Shown here piece by piece: positions 5,132 through 11,341 of a stretch of 11,341 nt of DNA; position 1 is the stretch's first letter; every line of letters starts with the position of its first letter. A model generated the notes under the pieces. It had not been told where the DNA came from. It searched no databases and saw only the letters and a program-made list of their open reading frames with translations. The DNA lies in NCBI GenBank assembly GCA_947311125.1, contig CAMZKI010000293.1, positions 1 through 11,341 of the forward strand, read 5' to 3'. Both the position numbers and the translations under genes were made by a program. Source of the DNA: an uncultured Chlorobiota bacterium. GTDB taxonomy: Bacteria; Bacteroidota; Bacteroidia; Bacteroidales; JAADGE01.

Positions 5132-8100
5132 ATGACATACTTGAGAAAATATTTACTGCTTCTGTTTTTTATAACATTTATTGTAAAACTTACAATCTGC
5201 CAAAACACACTGAAAAAGGGAGATATTGAAGTCCGATTTTTAAAAGACCAAGTTGAAGTCAAGCAAGGGAAGTCTTTCTTTGACATTCTGTATATTAAAA
5301 ATAAAACAAATAATCCCGTAACACTTAATATTCAGTTTAACACACCAAAAGACTGGAGAATTATAGGGAACTCTATGGAAAAAATAACCTTACAGGGTTA
5401 TGCCGAAATTTCAATTCCTGTAAGAGTCAGTCTGTCAAAAAATGCTGACGGAGGAGTCGGGTATGCAATTGTCGCAGTAATTAATAACGAAAAAGGTTCC
5501 GTATATAATACCGTATATGCCTTTGTCAAAATACCTGTAATTTCTTCAGTAAACATAAAAACAGATAAAACATCTGCATTTTTCAACCAAAAAAAACTTA
5601 AGTCAAATTTTGCAATCACAATTGAAAACTCCGGAAATGTTGACGAACTTATCAACATTCAGTTTATTCCCGACAAAAGTATTACTGTTACAAAAAATAA
5701 AGAAGAGCTGACGATTGATAAATTAAACATAAAATCGGGAGAGACTGTAAAATTAGAATATGAAGTAAAATTAAACAGTGAAATTGATTACAACAAATAT
5801 CGCGTTCATAAACTGAATATAAATATTAATAAGCGGGATTCTGTCATAAAAAAAGCAATTTGGTTCAAATACATAAACTGGAAATATAAAAACGAAATGC
5901 CCGAATATAAAAAGCCGCTAAATATAGAACTTACCGCTTATAATATATTCGGAACTACCGCTCCTGTTTACATAGGAAGAGTTTACGGAAATATACTGTT
6001 AAAAAACCAAAAAGACATTTATTATTCTTTTGAAAATTATAACCGTAAAACCGGTGCCGACCTATGGGTAAACAGTCGCTTAGAAACCAAATTCAGCACA
6101 AGAAAAACATCTGTTTTTTTGGGAGATTATACAGGAAATTTTGAACACAGTATGTACGGCAGAGGAATAGCCGTTTCCCAAAAGCTGGGAAAGAATAACA
6201 ATATAATTAAAGGTGTTTTTACTAAACGTGTTGTTCGTAATATACAAAACTATGCCGGTTCTTATACCCATAATTTTCAAAAGTTGTTTGCATTAGAGTT
6301 TGGCGGGGTTTATTCCGAAAATACAGATTACGGAGATAACTTCAAGCTCGGGTTTGCAAAATTAACAACAAATATCGCAAAAAACAGTGTAATGCTGATA
6401 ATAGGAAACAGTGAGTCCGACTACAGAAGATTTACAGAAAATATTACATACAAAGGTTGGGGATACAGAGCAGGTTTCAGCGGAAGAATAAAAAAAGCAA
6501 CTTTCAATTTCAGAAGTGAATACGGAACACCTCATTATTTCGGATATTCTCAGGGACGCCAATATTCTGAAGGCTTAATAAATGCTTATCTCAAAAAAAA
6601 TAAAATCATCAATATTCAAATATTCAACCAAAGCTACAGACCTTTTGTTTATACAGATGACGGAATTTCAACAGACAGATTCTCAAAATTCAGAAAAGTA
6701 AAAACTATGTTCGGTTATTATACCCCTAAAAATGTATTTTTATATGCAGGTCCTGTTTTTGACGAAGAAAATTCTAATAATTTTGTTTATTTAAGCACTG
6801 AAGATATTTTCGGAACTTACACCGGATCACTTGAAGCCGGTGCACGAATTTATAATAAATTTACCGACAACTCATTTACTTTTTCTGCAAAATACGGCAT
6901 TACGTCTGTTTATAATTATTCATTGTATCTAAACGGTGTTTCTTACGAAGGAAGACTCGGAGAACGCCAATACAATGTTGCACAAATTACGGCAAGTTTT
7001 AAACAGAAAAGTTTCGGTGTTCATTTAATATATCATCTCGGTCCGTATAATATTTCACAACAATTTTCCTATTTTTATTCACTAATATACTCAAAGTCAT
7101 TAAATATAATTCCGTTTTACGAAAAATATATAATAAATAACAAATTACTTCTTACTCTCAGAGGCTCATACATAAACAACCTGTCATCCGAAAACAGCAG
7201 GATAAATCTTAATACCGGCGTAAGATGGTTTGCAGAAAAAGGATGGACGGTAAATTTTCTTAACACCTCATCATTTCATCGCGTAAATAATAATTCGGGT
7301 TCAAACACATTTACATCTTCATATTTTGAATTCGGTATTAATAAATCGTTCGATATACAACAACCCAGGCTTAAGTATTACAAATACACGGCAGTTTTCT
7401 ACAAAGACCTTAACGGCAACAGAATGCACGATGCAAATGAACCCGGAGTTGCCGATGTCCTTGCGGAAATAAACCGTGCATACCCGGAAAAAGATTTAAT
7501 AAACAAAAATTATAACGGTGAATTTTTAGCAAACGAATTATATTCTAATGAAGAAGGAAAAATAGAGTATGATAATATAGCCGAAGGCGAATACAAAATA
7601 AAATTTACACCGCAAGATAACGGAAACGAACATTTTGAAACAGAAGGAACCGTTAAATTTTTCAATGCAAATAAAGATACGGTAATGTATATCCCTTTTA
7701 TGGAACGAAATAAACTGTTCGGAAGAATATCTCTGCACCGTTCAAAACATTCGGCTCTCGGCGAAATACCTCTCGATAATATAAAAATTACCGTTGAAGG
7801 AAGCGGAAAAACATACTCTACACTTACAGATAAAGAAGGATATTTTGAAATGTATATTCCTGTTTCAGACTATTACAAAGTAAAGGTAAATAACATATTC
7901 AGAGAACATTTCAGATTAAGACAAGAGTATTACATTGTAAAATTTAACGGTTACAAAAGTTTTGAAATAACTTTTGATTTTGACGAAAAAGAAAGAAAAA
8001 TACATTTCGACGAAAGCGATTTTCTCATAACAGACGAAGACGAAACAGACAAAGATTTTACTTTTGATGATATAAAAGTCATAAAACAAACGAATCTGAA

Positions 8101-8710
8101 AGGTATTATAAAAGACGCAAACTCACTGCTGCCACTGCATGCAATTGTTACCGTTTATAACAGCACAACCAATGAACTCATTTCCGAAACAGCATCCAGC
8201 CGAAGAACAGGTGTTTACTTCACTTCATTCTTTGCCGGAGACAATTATGCAATTAAAGTAAAAGCAAAAGGATACTGGACATATACAGAAGACCTTTATA
8301 TAAATCAAATAACGACCTTTGACAATATCGACAAAGACGTTCTTATGCAGAAAATATACATTGATGAAGAAATTAAAACCGAAAATCTTAAGTTTAAACC
8401 TGAAAGTGCAGAGCTGTCACCTTTAGCCAAGGCAGAGCTTGACAATATTATTTCAGTTTTATTTTTAAATCCGGATATAATTATTGAAGTAAACGGTCAT
8501 GTTGACGATATGGAAGCCCTCTCCGTTGACGGAAAAAAACTGTCCGAAGCAAGAGCAAATGCCGTTGCAGGATACTTAATTAAAAACGGATTATCCGAAA
8601 AACGCATAAAAATAAGAGCCGTATCAAACTCTGATCCCAAATCACGCACGGATTCTCCCGAAGGGCGATCTCAAAACAGACGCGTAACCATAAAAGTTGC
8701 AGGATTCTAA
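5132..8710 (+). CDS. Usher-like outer-membrane beta-barrel protein with C-terminal OmpA domain
   Basis: 1192 residues. Residues 1-24 are a signal peptide (ending TICQ). Residues 28-135 and 136-248 look like two NEW3/Ig-like domains (DILYIKNKTNNPVTL; FAITIENSGNVDELI). About 265-745 is a long run of amphipathic, Tyr/Phe/Gly-rich strands with many Asn/Lys turns, consistent with a large barrel; FLGDYTGNFEHSMYGRGIAV (329-348) resembles the 'lGD...f...RG' signature of fimbrial ushers and TcfC-like barrels. Residues 752-856 form an SdrD_B-like domain with FYKDLNGNRMHDANEPGV (Ca-binding-type D759, N761, N763, D767, E770). Two carboxypeptidase-regulatory-like beta domains follow (861-950; 988-1055), split by an acidic linker (960-980). 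Residues 1085-1190 are an OmpA-like peptidoglycan-binding domain with GHVDD (1122-1126), LSEARA (R1141) and QNRRV (1181-1185); the Asp and Arg that bind diaminopimelate are present. Gene order after the two small exported proteins suggests it secretes or anchors them. The OmpA domain and export are solid; the usher role is inference, and an adhesin or general scaffold remains possible. Confidence 0.8.
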   Translation: MTYLRKYLLLLFFITFIVKLTICQNTLKKGDIEVRFLKDQVEVKQGKSFFDILYIKNKTNNPVTLNIQFNTPKDWRIIGNSMEKITLQGYAEISIPVRVSLSKNADGGVGYAIVAVINNEKGSVYNTVYAFVKIPVISSVNIKTDKTSAFFNQKKLKSNFAITIENSGNVDELINIQFIPDKSITVTKNKEELTIDKLNIKSGETVKLEYEVKLNSEIDYNKYRVHKLNININKRDSVIKKAIWFKYINWKYKNEMPEYKKPLNIELTAYNIFGTTAPVYIGRVYGNILLKNQKDIYYSFENYNRKTGADLWVNSRLETKFSTRKTSVFLGDYTGNFEHSMYGRGIAVSQKLGKNNNIIKGVFTKRVVRNIQNYAGSYTHNFQKLFALEFGGVYSENTDYGDNFKLGFAKLTTNIAKNSVMLIIGNSESDYRRFTENITYKGWGYRAGFSGRIKKATFNFRSEYGTPHYFGYSQGRQYSEGLINAYLKKNKIINIQIFNQSYRPFVYTDDGISTDRFSKFRKVKTMFGYYTPKNVFLYAGPVFDEENSNNFVYLSTEDIFGTYTGSLEAGARIYNKFTDNSFTFSAKYGITSVYNYSLYLNGVSYEGRLGERQYNVAQITASFKQKSFGVHLIYHLGPYNISQQFSYFYSLIYSKSLNIIPFYEKYIINNKLLLTLRGSYINNLSSENSRINLNTGVRWFAEKGWTVNFLNTSSFHRVNNNSGSNTFTSSYFEFGINKSFDIQQPRLKYYKYTAVFYKDLNGNRMHDANEPGVADVLAEINRAYPEKDLINKNYNGEFLANELYSNEEGKIEYDNIAEGEYKIKFTPQDNGNEHFETEGTVKFFNANKDTVMYIPFMERNKLFGRISLHRSKHSALGEIPLDNIKITVEGSGKTYSTLTDKEGYFEMYIPVSDYYKVKVNNIFREHFRLRQEYYIVKFNGYKSFEITFDFDEKERKIHFDESDFLITDEDETDKDFTFDDIKVIKQTNLKGIIKDANSLLPLHAIVTVYNSTTNELISETASSRRTGVYFTSFFAGDNYAIKVKAKGYWTYTEDLYINQITTFDNIDKDVLMQKIYIDEEIKTENLKFKPESAELSPLAKAELDNIISVLFLNPDIIIEVNGHVDDMEALSVDGKKLSEARANAVAGYLIKNGLSEKRIKIRAVSNSDPKSRTDSPEGRSQNRRVTIKVAGF

Positions 8711-8717
8711 ACCCGTC

Positions 8718-8759
8718 ATAAAAAAGAGGCATCAATTTATTATCGTGCCTCTTTTTTAT
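8718..8759. terminator. Bidirectional intrinsic terminator between convergent genes
   Basis: ATAAAAAAGAGGCA (8718-8731) pairs perfectly over 14 bases with TGCCTCTTTTTTAT (8746-8759) around a 14-base loop. The GAGGCA/TGCCTC core is followed by T6 on the plus strand and, by symmetry, by T6 on the minus strand. It starts 8 bases after the barrel-protein stop and ends 18 bases from the pyrophosphatase stop, so it can serve both genes. Confidence 0.92.
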
Positions 8760-8777
8760 TATCATACAAGTTTTATT

Positions 8778-11069
8778 TTAAAACCTGAAAGTATCTTTAT
8801 CTGAAATTTTATCAGCAATTCCTGAATTTTGTTTTTTATCCGTAAAAACTTTAACCTTCGAAGAATCTGTCGGAATATCAACTGTCCCCTTTTCCGGAAC
8901 AGCAATACTCGGAGCTATAACTAAAGCTACGATAGACATCAGTTTTACTAAAATATTCAAAGAAGGACCTGATGTATCTTTCAGCGGGTCTCCTACCGTA
9001 TCACCTACAACCGTTGCTTTATGCATTTCCGAACCTTTTTTAAATTCTTCACCGTCATCACATTTAACACCTTCTTCTACCATTTTTTTTGCATTATCCC
9101 AAGCCCCGCCTGCATTTGCCTGAAAAATAGCCATTATAACACCCACCGAAGTAACTCCGGCAAGAACTCCTCCCAACACTTCTGCACCTGCAACAAAGCC
9201 CACTATCGTCGGAACGGCTAAAGCCAAAAATCCCGGCAAAACCATTTCTCGAAGCGATGATTTAGTTGAAATCTCAACACATTTTTCGTATTCGGCTGAA
9301 CCGTCTGCTTTCTTCAAAATTTCGTTTTCCTCATTTGTCGCCATCGAAACATCTCCGTCATATTTTTTAATTATTACTAACGCTTCTTTCAGAACAGGAA
9401 TATCCTTAAATTGCCTCCTCACCTCAGTTATCATCTTACCGGCAGCCCTTCCGACAGCTCCTATTGCCAATGCGGAAAAGAGCATAGGCAGCATTGCACC
9501 GAAAAACAAACCTGAAATGATATAAGGATCTGCCAAGTCGATAACGGTTATATTTGCCTGCTGCATAAATGCCGTAAACAACGCAAGAGCTGTCAGCGCT
9601 GCCGACCCTATTGCAAATCCTTTTCCTATAGCCGCCGTTGTATTACCTACGGCGTCCAGTTTGTCAGTTCTGTCTCTTACCTCAGAGTCCAGTTCTGCCA
9701 TTGCTGCAATCCCGCCGGCATTATCGGCAATCGGACCGTATGCGTCAATTGCTAACTGAATGCCTGTATTTGCAAGCATTCCTACTGCTGCTATTGCAAT
9801 ACCGTATAAACCTGCAAAAAAATATGCTCCCATTATTCCTGCTGCAATTACGATTATAGGCAATGCAGTTGACATCATTCCTACTTCAAGCCCGCCTATA
9901 ATATTGGTTGCAGCTCCGGTTCTTGATTTTTTCACTATTGATTTTACAGGTTTTCTTCCTGTTCCGGTATAATATTCTGTTATTTTTCCTATTGCAAATC
10001 CGGCAGCCAAGCCTATTATCGTAGCTATAAAAACGTTTAAAGATGTATAAGTTTTTGTAATACCTTCAAAATTTGTAAAACTCCAACTCTCGGGAAGCAT
10101 AGCATCAATAATAAAATAAGATGTAATTAACATTAAAAATGCGGCAACTCCTTCACCTATATTAAGAGCAATATGAGGGTTCCCTCCTTCTCTTACCTTA
10201 ACAAAAAATGTTCCCGTAACAGAAATTATAATTCCGGCAGCAGCCAATGTCAAAGGCAGCAAAACAGGACCTATTGAAAAATTACGAAATTCGGGCAAAC
10301 CTATAAAAGCAGCACCCAATACCATTGTTGCTATAATGGAACCGACAAAAGACTCGAATAAATCAGCTCCCATTCCGGCAACATCTCCTACGTTATCGCC
10401 TACGTTATCGGCAATTGTAGCCGGGTTTAAATGATGGTCTTCGGGAATACCGCTCTCTACTTTCCCTACGAGGTCTGCTCCTACATCAGCAGCTTTGGTA
10501 TAAATCCCCCCTCCTACTCTGGCAAACAACGCAATTGAAGAAGCTCCGAGAGAAAAACCTGAAAGAACATTTAATATTTCAACGGTTCCGCCGGAAAATC
10601 CTAAAAAATGATATGTGATAAAAAGAATGCTTAAACCTAAAACTCCGAGAGAAACAACCCCTGCTCCCATAACCGAGCCTCCCGTAAACGCAACTTTCAA
10701 TGCAGAATTTATTGATTTTTGAGCAGCATTAGTCGTTCTTACATTTGCTTTAACAGCAATTCGCATACCTATATAACCTGCAAGAGCAGATAAAAAAGCC
10801 CCTACAATAAAAGATACTGCAATAAATCCGTTTGAAGCATCTTCTGTTTCTCCCTTAAAAAACAGCAAAATTGCAACTGCCGTAACAAATACTGCCAAAA
10901 CTTTATATTCGGCTTTTAAGAAAGCCATTGCTCCGTCAGCAATGTATCCTGCAATCGTTTGCATTTTTTCTGAACCTGCAGGTTGTTTTTTAACCCAGGC
11001 AGATCTGAAAATCGTATAAACTATTCCTAAAATTCCGGCACCGATTATTGAATAAACAAGTGTTTCCAT
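8778..11069 (-). CDS. hppA: Membrane-bound K+-stimulated pyrophosphatase (ion-pumping)
   Basis: 763 residues, in the usual range for M-PPases (about 660-780), with some 16 hydrophobic spans from residue 4 to 722. The enzyme hydrolyses cytoplasmic PPi to phosphate and pumps H+ and/or Na+ out across the inner membrane. Signature motifs are intact: GGGIYTKAADVGADLVGK (186-203, with D195, D199 and K203), EDHHLNPATIADNVGDNVGD (210-229), ANAGGAWDNAKK (651-662) and GDTVGDPLKDTSGPSLN (689-705). GNTTAAIGKG has Ala479 and Gly482 at the positions that separate subfamilies; this Ala/Gly pair marks the K+-dependent class, whereas K+-independent enzymes have Lys and Thr there. The transported ion cannot be settled by eye; Na+ and dual Na+/H+ pumps are known among K+-dependent M-PPases, including a Bacteroides enzyme. 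About 40 polar residues (724-763) follow the last span, longer than the usual short tail. It is convergent to, and functionally unrelated to, the surface-structure genes, and has its own promoter upstream. Confidence 0.97.
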   Translation of the reverse strand: METLVYSIIGAGILGIVYTIFRSAWVKKQPAGSEKMQTIAGYIADGAMAFLKAEYKVLAVFVTAVAILLFFKGETEDASNGFIAVSFIVGAFLSALAGYIGMRIAVKANVRTTNAAQKSINSALKVAFTGGSVMGAGVVSLGVLGLSILFITYHFLGFSGGTVEILNVLSGFSLGASSIALFARVGGGIYTKAADVGADLVGKVESGIPEDHHLNPATIADNVGDNVGDVAGMGADLFESFVGSIIATMVLGAAFIGLPEFRNFSIGPVLLPLTLAAAGIIISVTGTFFVKVREGGNPHIALNIGEGVAAFLMLITSYFIIDAMLPESWSFTNFEGITKTYTSLNVFIATIIGLAAGFAIGKITEYYTGTGRKPVKSIVKKSRTGAATNIIGGLEVGMMSTALPIIVIAAGIMGAYFFAGLYGIAIAAVGMLANTGIQLAIDAYGPIADNAGGIAAMAELDSEVRDRTDKLDAVGNTTAAIGKGFAIGSAALTALALFTAFMQQANITVIDLADPYIISGLFFGAMLPMLFSALAIGAVGRAAGKMITEVRRQFKDIPVLKEALVIIKKYDGDVSMATNEENEILKKADGSAEYEKCVEISTKSSLREMVLPGFLALAVPTIVGFVAGAEVLGGVLAGVTSVGVIMAIFQANAGGAWDNAKKMVEEGVKCDDGEEFKKGSEMHKATVVGDTVGDPLKDTSGPSLNILVKLMSIVALVIAPSIAVPEKGTVDIPTDSSKVKVFTDKKQNSGIADKISDKDTFRF

Positions 11070-11122
11070 TAGTTGGTCTTAATAAATTTAGTTAACAAAT
11101 AAAATAAGGTTTTTTAAAGCGG

Positions 11123-11153
11123 CAAAGATATGTTTTTTGACCTTATATCCAAA
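11123..11153 (-). promoter_or_regulatory. Bacteroidota consensus promoter of hppA
   Basis: On the minus strand, TTTG (11153-11150), exactly 19 bases, then TATCTTTG (11130-11123) is a full match to the -33/-7 consensus TTTG-N19-TAnnTTTG. Transcription would begin near 11116, giving a leader of about 47 bases before the ATG at 11069. The bases GCCGC after the -7 also fit the common C/G-rich step there. No Shine-Dalgarno precedes the ATG. Confidence 0.75.
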
Positions 11154-11341
11154 TTGATGCATATAAATCTGTATTTTTTAATCAAAAAATCACAATTTTA
11201 CTATGAAATTACTGTTTTTTTCGTTTTTTTAATCATAAAATGAATTAAAAATACAAGATGATATACCTAAATAAATAATATTATTTTCTTTAGTATATAC
11301 GGAATTTTTTTCTTTTCTGTAATATACACCTGTTTTAAACA
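11154..11341. other. AT-rich intergenic sequence without a recognisable gene
   Basis: The right end is very AT-rich with stops in all frames. An ATG at 11203 opens only nine codons before TAA. An A/T-only inverted repeat, ATTTTTT-AATC-AAAAAAT (about 11173-11190), is visible, but sequence of this composition produces such repeats by chance. Nothing else is supportable. Confidence 0.6.

Overview
The window looks like chromosomal DNA of a low-GC member of the Bacteroidota. This rests on four things: AT-rich spacers without Shine-Dalgarno motifs; promoter candidates of the phylum's TTTG-N19-TAnnTTTG type (best at 11123-11153); secreted proteins with Bacteroidota-style domain mixtures (SdrD_B-like, carboxypeptidase-regulatory-like and OmpA-like domains in one chain); and a SpoIIE-type phosphatase fused to TPRs and a membrane segment. 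Nothing resembles a phage, an insertion sequence or a CRISPR array, and I saw no tRNA or rRNA.

Layout. On the minus strand from 1685 leftwards lie a two-domain PapD/WxLIP-like periplasmic chaperone candidate (837-1685) and, coupled to it through a GTGA stop/start overlap, a secreted MORN-type repeat protein that begins with GTG and runs off the left edge (1-840). A 189-bp divergent spacer separates them from the plus-strand genes. These are a membrane TPR-SpoIIE phosphatase (1875-3785); a small secreted beta-rich protein whose frame is broken by an apparent 1-nt loss near 4297-4301 (3856-4445); an intact paralogue (4545-5063); and a 1192-residue outer-membrane protein (5132-8710). The last has N-terminal Ig-like domains, a long usher-like beta-barrel region, SdrD_B-like and regulatory-like beta domains, and a C-terminal OmpA peptidoglycan-binding domain. 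A strong hairpin at 8718-8759 closes this block against the convergent hppA gene for a membrane pyrophosphatase (8778-11069), an unrelated housekeeping ion pump.

Interpretation. Positions 1-8710 look like one surface-structure locus: chaperone candidate, two small paralogous exported subunits, a large barrel protein that could be their translocator or anchor, and a transmembrane phosphatase that could control the system. The arrangement parallels chaperone-usher pili, with the chaperone on the opposite strand, and to some extent the WxL/WxLIP pairs of Firmicutes. The barrel protein differs from classical ushers in carrying its own OmpA-type wall anchor. The assembly role is inference from domain patterns and gene order. 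The repeat structure, the gene overlap, the frameshift, the hairpins and the pyrophosphatase motifs are read directly from the sequence.
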